A stretch of DNA of 64,000 bases from contig NZ_CP179203.1 of assembly GCF_051201625.1 (NCBI RefSeq), positions 434,001 through 498,000 of the forward strand. Reading direction: 5' to 3'. Every line of letters begins with the position of its first letter. The stretch's first letter is position 1. This document shows positions 35,457 to 44,327 of this stretch, one piece after another. Source of the DNA: Shimia sp051201625. Its GTDB lineage: Bacteria; Pseudomonadota; Alphaproteobacteria; Rhodobacterales; Rhodobacteraceae. A program made the position numbers and the translations under genes. The notes beneath the pieces were generated by a model. That model was not told the DNA's origin. It did not search any database and saw only the letters and a list, made by a program, of their open reading frames with translations.

Positions 35457-35741
35457 ATGCAAAAATTATCTATAATCAGGTTTAAACCAAAGTCCGGATG
35501 CTTTGACGAGTTTGTTGCAAATCTAAAAGCGTTTAATGAAGATAAGCATCGTGTTTTTCACTTGATGCAGTCAGGAGATGAGCTTTACGGTATTGTCATA
35601 AGGGACGCCAACATATTAACCCAAGATGCTGCAAACGGCGTGAATTGGCTAGATGGGCAGCGACACCTTTTGCAAGAGTTTGATGCGGTTAATAATCACA
35701 CTATCCCATTAAGTGGTGACCTTCTATTCAGCTCAGTCTGA
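35457..35741 (+). CDS. Small protein, possible dimeric alpha/beta-barrel type
   Basis: I do not recognise the family. The 94-residue product (MQKLSIIRFKPKSGCFDEF) has the beta-alpha-beta spacing of small ABM/ferredoxin-like barrel proteins: a strand, a helix with FDEFVANLKAF, then HLMQSGDELYGIVIRD. GGAG precedes the ATG. It is followed after 44 bases by another small gene of similar size and possibly similar fold. Confidence 0.65.
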   Translation: MQKLSIIRFKPKSGCFDEFVANLKAFNEDKHRVFHLMQSGDELYGIVIRDANILTQDAANGVNWLDGQRHLLQEFDAVNNHTIPLSGDLLFSSV

Positions 35742-35785
35742 GTAAAACTTACCTTTAAACAGAAAATAACCAACGGAGACTAAAA

Positions 35786-36043
35786 ATGTTGTTTATGATC
35801 CAGTCCTCTCACGACTATTCAACTTGTCAGACACATCACCCGGAAAAGGGTCCGCTCTTTAAGGAAACATTAGCAAACCTTGAGAACCATGGTGTTAAGG
35901 TCCACGCCCAATACTCAAATCGTCTAGAGCACACCCTTTTTATTGTCTGCGAGGCTGACAGCTTTGAGGCTTTGGATACTGCGTTCGACCCGATTCTAGA
36001 GATGGGGCACCTAGAAGTTACGCCCGTAATGAAACGTGATTAA
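35786..36043 (+). CDS. Small protein, possible DUF3303/GYD-like
   Basis: 85 residues starting MLFMIQSSHDYSTCQTHHPEKG. The pattern HTLFIVCEADSFEALDTAF and LEVTPVM is that of small barrel proteins in which a mid-chain EADS strand-helix is conserved. GGAGAC lies shortly before the ATG. It probably shares a transcript with 35457-35741. Function unknown. Confidence 0.65.
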   Translation: MLFMIQSSHDYSTCQTHHPEKGPLFKETLANLENHGVKVHAQYSNRLEHTLFIVCEADSFEALDTAFDPILEMGHLEVTPVMKRD

Positions 36044-36172
36044 TGAACGCGTTTGATATTTTTAATGCTGATTTTATCAGTTTGAGATGTGGGAACTTTC
36101 TAAGGAGCTACCTTACTCGACTTGTCAAAAGATGGGATATGTTCTTTCTGGCCGCGCAAACGCGGCTGGATG

Positions 36173-36760
36173 TCACCTAATTGACCATATTGATAAGCCT
36201 GCTACGCCGACAAGACAAACTGCCATGAAAAGGTTAACTGATTTCTGCTTATTTGCGGACAAATTCAACTCATTCAACTTACACCCTGCGCCTAGCCAGA
36301 TTAAATGAAGTGTAAGCCATATAACGTTCATAATGAACAACTTAAGGGTAGTTTCGATTATAAAATTGCTTGGATAAAACGCAAAACCAGTAAAAAAGGT
36401 GGTGTGTACAGCGTAGGCTTTGGGGTTGATAAACTGTAGCGTCATGCCGGTCACAAAACTGGGGGCGTGAAGATTGATGAAAGAAACTCTCGATCCTGCC
36501 AGAGAAATTTTCAATGCGAGATATCCCAAATATCCAGCGGAAGAAAATAAAAGTAGCGTTCGTATAATAGGCTCAGACAAGATTATTGCGGCTAACCCTG
36601 TTATCACAGCGATGCTGACAATGAAGTGTCCTGCAAACAAACCTGCCATGTATTGCAACCCACGTTGCCACCCGTACGCTGCGCCAACTCCGGCGAGCGA
36701 TAATACACCGGGTCCCGGAGTAATGAACATTAAAAATGAAACAACTGCGAAGGTAATCAT
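36173..36760 (-). CDS. LysE/RhtB family amino-acid exporter
   Basis: A 195-residue inner-membrane protein with five or six hydrophobic segments. The N-terminal LysE signature is clear: FLMFITPGPGVLSLAGVGAAYGW. QFINPKAYAVHTTFF matches the second conserved block. Family members export amino acids or homoserine lactones. It stands alone between small orphan genes. No ribosome site is obvious before the ATG at 36760. Confidence 0.88.
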   Translation of the reverse strand: MITFAVVSFLMFITPGPGVLSLAGVGAAYGWQRGLQYMAGLFAGHFIVSIAVITGLAAIILSEPIIRTLLLFSSAGYLGYLALKISLAGSRVSFINLHAPSFVTGMTLQFINPKAYAVHTTFFTGFAFYPSNFIIETTLKLFIMNVIWLTLHLIWLGAGCKLNELNLSANKQKSVNLFMAVCLVGVAGLSIWSIR

Positions 36761-36991
36761 TTAATTTCTCATTAATAAAAATTTACTTTTACATCGGATA
36801 TTTCTCTTGTTGACAAGGCTTAGAAAATAAAAATGACATTGGCGAGTTTCTGATAGATTAACTCGGTAAAGAAGTGGTCGTCCGAGAGCAGTCTTTTTAT
36901 GGCATCGAGAGGATTGAAATTGCCAAAACGCTGGATAGTTCAAATCGCTCTGACAGTCGCACTTTTATGATCCAGAAACTTCAGATTTTGG

Positions 36992-37300
36992 TTATTTGGT
37001 TATTGAGGAAACTAAATGACCATCAATCATTAAGTTCTCATGTTTATATTTTTTACGAACTGGAATAACGACCTGCTTACTCCATGCATTTACTGCGGCT
37101 AGGGCATCTTCGCCATCTATTGTGACAAAAGCAGTCATCCGCATTGGGTTATCGCAATCTTTACTTATATTTACTGAAATTTTTGAAGATATTGAAGAAT
37201 CACTCCAGTCTCGCCACATTCGGCTTAGCTCTGTTATGAATGCGTCATTATCTTCTTCAGAGGTAAATGTGTTTACATTCAGGCGTTTAATTATCGGCAT
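36992..37300 (-). CDS. Small hypothetical protein
   Basis: 102 residues beginning MPIIKRLNVNTFTSEED. GGAGAG lies four bases before the ATG at 37300, which is therefore preferred over an in-frame upstream ATG at 37312. No signal peptide or membrane segment. Two strand-helix units with an FVTIDGEDALAAVNAW block hint at an alpha/beta-barrel fold like the two small proteins at 35457-36043. The family was not recognised. Confidence 0.6.
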   Translation of the reverse strand: MPIIKRLNVNTFTSEEDNDAFITELSRMWRDWSDSSISSKISVNISKDCDNPMRMTAFVTIDGEDALAAVNAWSKQVVIPVRKKYKHENLMIDGHLVSSITK

Positions 37301-37312
37301 TATTCTCTCCAT

Positions 37313-37897
37313 TTAATATGTAATATTGGCAACCACATTCTCCCAACCTATGTTGTTTGTTCTTAAGTTGGTAAAAATTTTGACATCCATTTATACTGAT
37401 GAAATTCCTCCTTAAAAGCCTTTTGCCGACTTGGCTGGCATTATTTTACAATTTTACGAGCCTTGTGGTGGCTGAAAAATGACCCACATCGAATTTTCTT
37501 TTTGAGTGTTTTTTTCAATTGGTGGAAAGGGGCAATTATGCGTTCGCCGAATTATATGAATACACAGCTATTTTTAGGAATTTGGAGCTCATTCAACCGA
37601 ATTCAAGCAGGAAAAGCTTCAAAAATTATGTTTTCACTTCACAGGCGTTGACGTTTTTACGTAATAGAGTGGTCTTCCTTTCAGGTTAAGGCCAATTTGT
37701 TGATTTTGGGTCGTTGAGTCCAAATTTTCCCCGATGTTGGCGTAGTTTGGCAGTCGAGAAAGCACGTAACTGTGTAAGTGACCAGTTAGGATCATTTGGG
37801 CTGCTGGGGCTCGATGAATTTGGCCTAGTCAAAAAGTCAGGTTGACAAATATGACTATTTCACTCAGGTATAGGTAAATTAGCCAGCCATTGATTTC
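37313..37897. other. Gene-poor AT-rich stretch
   Basis: About 585 bases without a supportable gene. A 62-codon frame at 37463-37651 lacks family resemblance, and I regard it as chance. No repeats or terminators of note. Confidence 0.4.
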
Positions 37898-38192
37898 GTG
37901 GCAAGCCGCCTCACCCAAAACTTTGAAGAGAGCTGGCCAATGCAACACGCTTACCTACAGAATGAAAAGTTTAGATCATATCGATTGGAGGTCCTGACTA
38001 TCGCATTTGAGCTAGGCCTTCCAAATCTCATGAATATTGAATGGCTCTTCGAGCGAGCGGAATTCGGTGAGCATTGTGGGCTATATTTATGAGAATGGCG
38101 AAAGAAATTTTAGTCCAGTGTTGGAATATTTTGTCCGCCTGCACACAGTTGAACCTGAACATCCGCAACTGTCTCTTTCGGACAAAGCGTGA
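37898..38192 (+). pseudogene. Possible frameshifted gene fragment
   Basis: Two plus-strand frames read as protein-like sequence end to end. The first runs 37898-38092 (LTIAFELGLPNLMNIEWLFE, then a stop). The second is open from about 38034 to the stop at 38190-38192 and reads VSIVGYIYENGERNFSPVLE, then FVRLHTVEPEHPQLSLSDKA. A one-base shift between about 38034 and 38085 would join them into one protein of about 98 residues. The family was not recognised; it may also be an intact short gene in one frame. Confidence 0.3.
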
Positions 38193-38246
38193 GGATCCGC
38201 GGCACATGACACGTACCACCAGTGTACGCGAGCCGGTGCACACGGG

Positions 38247-38714
38247 ATGAACGCATTAAGCCGGCATAGAGGTGGCCTTCCCGTAGGCTATCTGGCTGAA
38301 CTCGGACCGATTGAAGCAGGAGCTGTCCGCTATTTCAGGCTTTGGTGTGACGGCCCTGATGCACAGACTAAAGTATGGAATGACTTTGCTGCGGCTCTTG
38401 GAACGCACAAAGGTCGCAAAGCCCTGAAATCATTCGAGGCACTCATAGATCTGTGCATTCTCCACGGACGCCGCCCGCTGATACGACACCATCTGGATTG
38501 CAAATGCCTGGGTGCTGACGAATCCTGTTTTGCAAACTTTGTGGGTTATGCCAGTGAAGGCGAGCGAGAAGACGCACTGTTAATTGCGACAACGATAGTG
38601 CGTCCCGATATGGCTCCGCCTCTAGTCGCCCTTGCACAGGAATTTGGCCTCATCCTCCGATGCATGGCGCTAAAAGCTAATCAGATCAATGTAAATTCCA
38701 AAATGCTACACTGA
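38247..38714 (+). CDS. Conserved small protein of Rhodobacteraceae type
   Basis: A 155-residue protein with a pattern I associate with an uncharacterised family in Rhodobacteraceae: FRLWCDGPDAQTKVWNDFAA, a helix GRKALKSFEALIDLC, then RRPLIRHHLDCKCLGADESC and EDALLIATTIVRPDMAPPL. The His/Cys-rich centre (HHLDCKCLGADESC) suggests metal or redox binding. The next downstream gene is a remnant of an imelysin-like protein, a neighbour I would expect in an iron-related locus. No signal peptide. Confidence 0.75.
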   Translation: MNALSRHRGGLPVGYLAELGPIEAGAVRYFRLWCDGPDAQTKVWNDFAAALGTHKGRKALKSFEALIDLCILHGRRPLIRHHLDCKCLGADESCFANFVGYASEGEREDALLIATTIVRPDMAPPLVALAQEFGLILRCMALKANQINVNSKMLH

Positions 38715-38729
38715 AAAGGATAATTTCCC

Positions 38730-38972
38730 ATGAAGTCTCATATGCTCCTAACGAGTGCCTTTACCCTAAGTCTTGGCACTGCAGTATTTGCAGATGCAGG
38801 GTCTACTAAGTTGGCCGTTCTCAATACTTATGCGGATATCGCACATGCCACGTATGCCAACAGCCTTTTTGTCACCAACGGAGCAGGACTGGCTTTTTCT
38901 ATTCAATCGGACCACGAGATCAAGCCAATCCAGCACTCTGTAAGTTGGGATAATCATCTTGTAGTAGTTTAA
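38730..38972 (+). pseudogene. Truncated imelysin (M75-like) gene, N-terminal remnant
   Basis: 80 codons with a signal peptide (MLLTSAFTLSLGTAVFADA) followed by VLNTYADIAHATYANSL, the conserved start of imelysin/insulin-cleaving membrane protease-like proteins of about 400 residues. After about residue 55 the similarity ends and the frame stops at 38972. No continuing frame was found before the converging gene at 39119. GxHxxE and the rest of the domain are missing. I call it a decayed gene, probably once co-transcribed with 38247-38714. Confidence 0.6.
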
Positions 38973-39118
38973 TGCATGATAAGTGTTCACTTCAACTGCG
39001 CAGACTTGGAACTAAAGTTTTCTTTATGTTGAGACCGCTTAGCGTCCGTAGCACTTAACTCACACATTTAGCGATTATACTAGGTTGATATTCATGGCTG
39101 GTGGCGCAATAAATATGT

Positions 39119-39859
39119 TTAAATCGACGCAGCCAATAGCTCTTTTGAATAGGGGTGGCTGGCACGCATTTCACGCAGGGTGGCGACATCCATGATTTCG
39201 ACAATCTCGCCATTTTTCATAACGGCGAGATGTTCGCACATATGACCCACAACAGACAGGTCGTGCGAAACCATCACAAAAGTTAGCCCGCGTTTGTTGC
39301 GCAAATCTGTTAGCAAGTTTAGAATTTCTGCCTGAACCGACACATCAAGGGCCGATGTTGGTTCGTCCAACAACAGAATTTCTGGTTCAGGCGCTAAAGC
39401 CCGTGCGATGGCAACACGCTGTCGCTGACCGCCTGACAATTGGTGGGGATACCGGAACCGAAAATTTCCACCAAGACCCACATCGTCCAACAGTTTAACT
39501 ACGCGCGCATCAATATCCTTGAAGCCATGTAAATAGAGAGTTTCACCAAGGACTTGATCTACTGAGTGCCGTGGGTGCAATGACGCATATGGATCCTGAA
39601 ATACCATCTGAACAGATTTATAAAAGGATTTCGGTCTCGTTTTTGTGACCGGTTTGCCGGCGACAGAGATCGCCCCTGACCAATCGATTGCCAAGCCCAT
39701 GATCGCACGCAGGATGGTGGACTTTCCTGATCCACTTTCACCTACTAGACCGAAGCTGGCACCACGTTTAACGATAAAGTTGGAATCTCGCACTGCATCG
39801 ACCCGGTCATTTCCAGTCCCAAACCAAACACTCAGGCCTTTGACGTCGAGCATATTCAT
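39119..39859 (-). CDS. Dipeptide/oligopeptide ABC transporter ATP-binding protein (DppF-like)
   Basis: A 246-residue ATPase. Walker A GESGSGKST, Q-loop VFQDPYASLHPRH, signature LSGGQRQRVAIARAL and Walker B LLLDEPTSALDVS are intact. I start at the ATG at 39859 (MNMLDVKG), which overlaps the preceding stop (ATGA); the frame extends 11 codons upstream into dppD. DppF proteins usually have a C-terminal extension binding an iron-sulfur cluster; this protein ends shortly after the ABC domain (EILNLL ... SKELLAASI) and is at the short end of the family. Last gene of the peptide importer. Confidence 0.88.
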   Translation of the reverse strand: MNMLDVKGLSVWFGTGNDRVDAVRDSNFIVKRGASFGLVGESGSGKSTILRAIMGLAIDWSGAISVAGKPVTKTRPKSFYKSVQMVFQDPYASLHPRHSVDQVLGETLYLHGFKDIDARVVKLLDDVGLGGNFRFRYPHQLSGGQRQRVAIARALAPEPEILLLDEPTSALDVSVQAEILNLLTDLRNKRGLTFVMVSHDLSVVGHMCEHLAVMKNGEIVEIMDVATLREMRASHPYSKELLAASI

Positions 39860-40710
39860 ATGCGGCCACTCACACTTGGGGCATTTGACCATGATGGATC
39901 ACGGCTCAGTACCTCCAGTTTTTTGCGTGGGTCATTTAGACGGGGTAAAGAATTTAGCAGTCCGCGTGTGTAAGGATGTTGAGCGTTTTGCAGGTTTTTG
40001 GCGTCGCAGACTTCCACAATACGGCCTGAATACATGATAAGTACCCGATCGCAAAAATCTGCGACGAGGTTCAGGTCATGGCTAATGAATATCAACCCCA
40101 TGCCACGATCTGTGACAAGGGTGTCAATGATCGACAAAACTTGTCGCTGTACTGACACATCAAGTGCTGAAGTTGGTTCGTCTGCAATTAGGATTTCAGG
40201 GTTTGGAATCAGCATCATTGCGATCATGATACGTTGGCCCATGCCGCCGGACATTTCATGCGGGTAAGCTCGCATCACACGTTCTGCGTTATGAATTGAT
40301 ACAGCTTGCAGCATCTCCAGCGCTTTCGTGTAAGCTTCTGATTTGCTTGCTTTGCTGTGCAGGCGGTAGGCTTCGATGATTTGTTGTCCGATGGTCATTA
40401 CTGGGTTAAGCGAAAACTTAGGATCCTGCATCACCATGGAAATACGCTGACCGCGAACATCACGCATCTGGCGTTCTGACTTTTGCATTAAGTCAGCACC
40501 CTGTAGTGATATTTCATTAGCAGTTACTATGCCAGGTGGGCGGATCAGGCGTAATATGGCGCGACCTGTCATGGACTTACCAGAACCGCTTTCGCCAACG
40601 ATCGCAAGCCGCTCACGTCCAAGGGTGAAAGACACTCCGCGCACTGCGTCAAAAACTCCCTGACGGGATGGGAACTTTACCCATAAATTTTGAACATCAA
40701 GCAGTGTCAT
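39856..40710 (-). CDS. Dipeptide/oligopeptide ABC transporter ATP-binding protein (DppD-like)
   Basis: A 284-residue ATPase with Walker A GESGSGKSM, Q-loop MVMQDPKFSLNP, a signature region MSGGMGQRIMIAMML and Walker B ILIADEPTSALDVS. The C-terminal part RGLLNSLPRLND lacks the several Cys of iron-sulfur DppD homologues. It overlaps dppC by four bases at its start and dppF by four at its end. Confidence 0.9.
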   Translation of the reverse strand: MTLLDVQNLWVKFPSRQGVFDAVRGVSFTLGRERLAIVGESGSGKSMTGRAILRLIRPPGIVTANEISLQGADLMQKSERQMRDVRGQRISMVMQDPKFSLNPVMTIGQQIIEAYRLHSKASKSEAYTKALEMLQAVSIHNAERVMRAYPHEMSGGMGQRIMIAMMLIPNPEILIADEPTSALDVSVQRQVLSIIDTLVTDRGMGLIFISHDLNLVADFCDRVLIMYSGRIVEVCDAKNLQNAQHPYTRGLLNSLPRLNDPRKKLEVLSRDPSWSNAPSVSGRI

Positions 40711-41621
40711 TTTTCATTATCCTTTGGATCCAGAACATCACGCAGCCCGTCACCAAGCAGATTAAAAGCCAGGCTCACCGTGAAAATAGCCATGCCCGGC
40801 ATGGTTGCTACCCACCAGTGATCAAGAATGAACCGGCGGCCCTCAGATATCATGGCACCCCATTCCGGGCTAGGAGGTTGCGCACCCAGACCAAGAAAGC
40901 CGAGCCCGGCAGCGGCAAGTATGATTCCAGCCATGTCCAGTGTGACGCGAACGATCAACGAAGAAATACAAAGGGGCCAGATATGTTTAGTAATAATTCT
41001 GAAGGCCCCAGCGCCCTGAAGTCGGATAGCGCTGATGTAGTCGCTGGAGCGGATGGTTAGTGTTTCAGCGCGTGCAATCCGGGCGTAGGGAGGCCACGCG
41101 GTCAGTGATATTGCGAGCACAGCGTTTTCGATCCCTGCACCAAGTGCGGCCACGAAAGCTAGTGCTAGAACCAGACGGGGAAAGGCCAAAAATATATCTG
41201 TGATCCGCATCAAAATCTGATCTGCCCATCCCCCTGCATATCCTGCAATTGTTCCAACAAGAAGGCCTGTAATTGGCGCAATCAAGGCGACAAGACCAAC
41301 GATATAGAGCGTAATCTGTGAACCAAAAATCAGACGACTGAGGATATCGCGGCCAAGACTGTCAGTACCAAGTATGTGATTGATAGATCCCAATGGTTGC
41401 AAACGATTGGCAAGGTTCTGTGCAAATGGATCATGTGGAGCGAGAAGTGGTGCTGCAAAGGCGATTAGGACCAAAAAAATTAAGATCCACAAACCGACCA
41501 TTGCCATTGAGTTTGCACGAAAAGACAGCCATCCCTTGTAAGCTGCTGCTAATTTTGCGTGCCGCCTCGAGGAAGGGGTATCCGTCAGGAGCCATGCCCG
41601 CCACGTCCGGTCTTCAACCAT
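40707..41621 (-). CDS. Peptide ABC transporter permease (DppC-like)
   Basis: A 304-residue permease with an N-terminal cytoplasmic stretch, then about six hydrophobic segments. GTDSLGRDILSRLIFGSQ is the DppC/OppC hallmark, and the EAA loop region reads ISAIRLQGAGAFRIITKHIWP. The start directly abuts the dppB stop. With DppB it forms the transmembrane pore for peptides or related compounds. Confidence 0.92.
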   Translation of the reverse strand: MVEDRTWRAWLLTDTPSSRRHAKLAAAYKGWLSFRANSMAMVGLWILIFLVLIAFAAPLLAPHDPFAQNLANRLQPLGSINHILGTDSLGRDILSRLIFGSQITLYIVGLVALIAPITGLLVGTIAGYAGGWADQILMRITDIFLAFPRLVLALAFVAALGAGIENAVLAISLTAWPPYARIARAETLTIRSSDYISAIRLQGAGAFRIITKHIWPLCISSLIVRVTLDMAGIILAAAGLGFLGLGAQPPSPEWGAMISEGRRFILDHWWVATMPGMAIFTVSLAFNLLGDGLRDVLDPKDNEK

Positions 41622-42680
41622 CTATTTTGCCCTCGGATCGAAGACCTTGTAGAGAAGGTCTGAGAATATATTAAGCAGGATAAAGATCAGTCCGACGACA
41701 ACAGTGCCGCCCATTACCGCACTCATATCGGCGCTCAGCAATGCAGTGGTTATGTAACTTCCGATACCCGGCCAGCTGAATATGATCTCTGTTAGCACTG
41801 ATCCTTCCAGCAAGTTTGCATAGCTGAGTGCGATTACGGTAATCAGCTGCACGCGTATGTTTTTAAATGCGTGACGCCAAATTACGGCACTTTCGGACAT
41901 GCCTTTGACCCGGGCGGTTGTTATATATTCGGCGCTTAATTGTTCCAGCATAAAAGAGCGTGTCATCCGGCTGATGTAGGCCAGCGAATAGTACCCCAGC
42001 AAAGATGCGGGCAGCACAATATGGCTCAACGCATCCTTGAAGACCGTCCAGTTTCTATCAAGAATGCTGTCGACCAGTATCATTCCCGTCACTGAGGGCA
42101 CGATATCTACGTAAAAAATGCCAACACGCCCGGGTCCACCTACCCAACCAAGAATTCCGTAGAAAATTAATAGTCCCATCAGGCCAAGCCAAAATATTGG
42201 CATGGAATAACCTACAAGAGCAACAACGCGGGCGATTTGATCAATCCATGATCCGCGCTTGACAGCGGCGACCACGCCTAGGGGGACGCCCAACACAATT
42301 CCGGCAAAGACACCGATGGTTGCAAGTTCTAGCGTTGCGGGAAACACCCGTTTGATATCTTCGGCGACAGGTCGGGCGGTTAACAACGACTTACCAAAAT
42401 CTCCATGGATTACGTCCCAAACGTACAAGGCAAATTGCACAATGATGGGTTTGTCGAGACCGAGCTGTTCATAAGCGGCATCATAGGTTGCCTTCGTGGC
42501 TTGCTCACCCACAATTGCTAGCACAGGATCTATCGGCATCACCCGCCCAATGACGAAGGTGACAAACATCAAGCCAAGCATTGTGACGATAATCGAACCT
42601 AGTGTAAGAAACGTGGCCCTGATCCAAAGTTCGAGAGGCGCCCTATGGCGCCCCCCGTTGTTGTGTTCAGATAGTGCCAC
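41622..42680 (-). CDS. Peptide ABC transporter permease (DppB-like)
   Basis: A 352-residue permease with an N-terminal hydrophobic segment (TIVTMLGLMFVTFVIGRVM) and five more. The EAA region reads YITTARVKGMSESAVIWRHA. The start is a GTG at 42680 directly following the binding-protein stop. It has an N-terminal cytoplasmic extension of about 20 residues. It pairs with the DppC-like protein at 40707-41621. Confidence 0.9.
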   Translation of the reverse strand: MALSEHNNGGRHRAPLELWIRATFLTLGSIIVTMLGLMFVTFVIGRVMPIDPVLAIVGEQATKATYDAAYEQLGLDKPIIVQFALYVWDVIHGDFGKSLLTARPVAEDIKRVFPATLELATIGVFAGIVLGVPLGVVAAVKRGSWIDQIARVVALVGYSMPIFWLGLMGLLIFYGILGWVGGPGRVGIFYVDIVPSVTGMILVDSILDRNWTVFKDALSHIVLPASLLGYYSLAYISRMTRSFMLEQLSAEYITTARVKGMSESAVIWRHAFKNIRVQLITVIALSYANLLEGSVLTEIIFSWPGIGSYITTALLSADMSAVMGGTVVVGLIFILLNIFSDLLYKVFDPRAK

Positions 42681-44276
42681 CTATTTGGTTACCGGCCAGT
42701 ATGACACAGCTGTGATGGCGCCGCCAAGATTGAGGTTTTGAACTGCCTCATTGCGGCCTGTTTGCTCGATCTTTTGAAAGAGAACAGCAAATGGAGCGAC
42801 ATCTCGGAATTTCGATTGGATATCGGCATACATTTTCGCGCGTACATCCCGATCTCCCTCAATCACTGCACCAGCGACCATCTCTGTTAAACCATCGGTA
42901 TCCCAAGCGTTACGCCATGCCAAAAGTCCTGTGGCGCCTGCTGCATCCGTATTGTCTGGGTTATAAGCAAAAGTACCGGCATTGGTATGTGGATCTGGGT
43001 AGTCTGGTCCCCAAGCGCCCATGTACATATCCAGCTCGCGTGCGCGATAGCGCCCAAGAATCGCCTTGGCAGTGCCCACGGTGATATTCAGCTTGATACC
43101 CACCTCTGCAAAAGTATTTTGCAAGCTCTGCGCAATCTCGACGCGCTCCTGAGCCTCGCGAACGCCAACCTCAATCTCGAACGGACCCACGTTGGCGGAT
43201 GCTAACAATTCCTTCGCTTTTTCGATATTCAGGCTGAAGGGATTCTCATCCACGGCGCCGAGATAGGTGCGCGGTAAAAAGTTCTGATGGATCGTGTACT
43301 GTCCGTTGAGGAAACTATTTTGCATCCCCTCATAGTCGACCAAATATTTGATTGCTTGGCGCACTTCAGGTTTGGATAACTCTGGGTGCTTCTGGTTGAC
43401 AGAGATGTACATTAGACGACCACGTAATTCATCATCTACGACCACGCCATCAGCTCCGCGAACACCAGCGATATCTTCAGGATTGAGGTTACGTGCCACA
43501 TCAATATCACCGCGTTCCAACATCAAACGCTGAGTGGCACTTTCCTGAACGTGGCGAACAATTACACGCTCCATCGCAGGAGCACCGCCGTGGTAATCGG
43601 AGTTTGAAGTCAGAGTTACGCTCTCATTGGGTTTCCAACTTTGCAGCACGTACGGGCCCGACCCAGCCGAATTAGTCGCCAGCCATGTGTTGCCAAGATC
43701 GCCGTCAATTTCGTTCGCCATAGCTGTTTTCATGTCGACAATACTGCCGATTGTGGCTGTCAGACAGTTTAGGACGAATGATGTCGCGTAGCGTTTGTCA
43801 GTGGTGATGCTCACCGTGTTACCGTCAGCCACAATTGTTTCACTCGCATTCTCAGCAGTGAAGCCAAACTGCGTCAGAATAAACGATGGCGTTTTGTTAA
43901 GTATCACAACACGCCGCAAAGAGAATTCGACGTCAGCCGCGGTCACAGGATTTCCTGATTGGAATGAAACGTCATCACGGATCGTGAAGGTGATGGTTTT
44001 CCCATCCTCCGAGACTTTCCAACTTTCTGCCAAATCTGCTTGATAACCTGCGTCGAGATTCAAGGGATCAAAATTAACCAGCTTGCCATAAAGGTTGCGC
44101 AGCACGTCAGATCCTGCGAACTCAAAGCTCTGCGCTGGGTCAAGTGTTGTGATGTCGTCAATGCGATTTGCGATTACCAGCATGTTGGCGGGTGTTTCCG
44201 CGAAAGCTGTAACAGAGCTTAGCCCGACCGCAAGACCGATCGCAGCTCCGGATAGTAAACGATTAAAAGTGTTCAT
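42681..44276 (-). CDS. Peptide ABC transporter substrate-binding protein (DppA-like, family 5)
   Basis: A 531-residue periplasmic binding protein. The signal peptide (LLSGAAIGLAVGLSSVTAFAE) is clear. Family 5 blocks are seen: DDITTLDPAQSFEFAGSDVL, FTIRDDVSFQSGNPVTAADV and LDMYMGAWGPDYPDPH. AGGAGAGG lies seven bases before the ATG. It is followed on the same strand by both permeases and both ATPases, and preceded by an M19 dipeptidase, so dipeptides (perhaps D-amino-acid containing) are a likely ligand. Confidence 0.92.
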   Translation of the reverse strand: MNTFNRLLSGAAIGLAVGLSSVTAFAETPANMLVIANRIDDITTLDPAQSFEFAGSDVLRNLYGKLVNFDPLNLDAGYQADLAESWKVSEDGKTITFTIRDDVSFQSGNPVTAADVEFSLRRVVILNKTPSFILTQFGFTAENASETIVADGNTVSITTDKRYATSFVLNCLTATIGSIVDMKTAMANEIDGDLGNTWLATNSAGSGPYVLQSWKPNESVTLTSNSDYHGGAPAMERVIVRHVQESATQRLMLERGDIDVARNLNPEDIAGVRGADGVVVDDELRGRLMYISVNQKHPELSKPEVRQAIKYLVDYEGMQNSFLNGQYTIHQNFLPRTYLGAVDENPFSLNIEKAKELLASANVGPFEIEVGVREAQERVEIAQSLQNTFAEVGIKLNITVGTAKAILGRYRARELDMYMGAWGPDYPDPHTNAGTFAYNPDNTDAAGATGLLAWRNAWDTDGLTEMVAGAVIEGDRDVRAKMYADIQSKFRDVAPFAVLFQKIEQTGRNEAVQNLNLGGAITAVSYWPVTK

Positions 44277-44327
44277 TTAAAAACCTCTCCTTTTTGATAG
44301 TTGTGATAGCAGTTGTGCTCCAATGGA

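Noticed and set aside
37463..37651. 62-codon plus-strand frame in the gene-poor region
   Set aside because: No ribosome site, no family pattern, and composition like the surrounding non-coding DNA.
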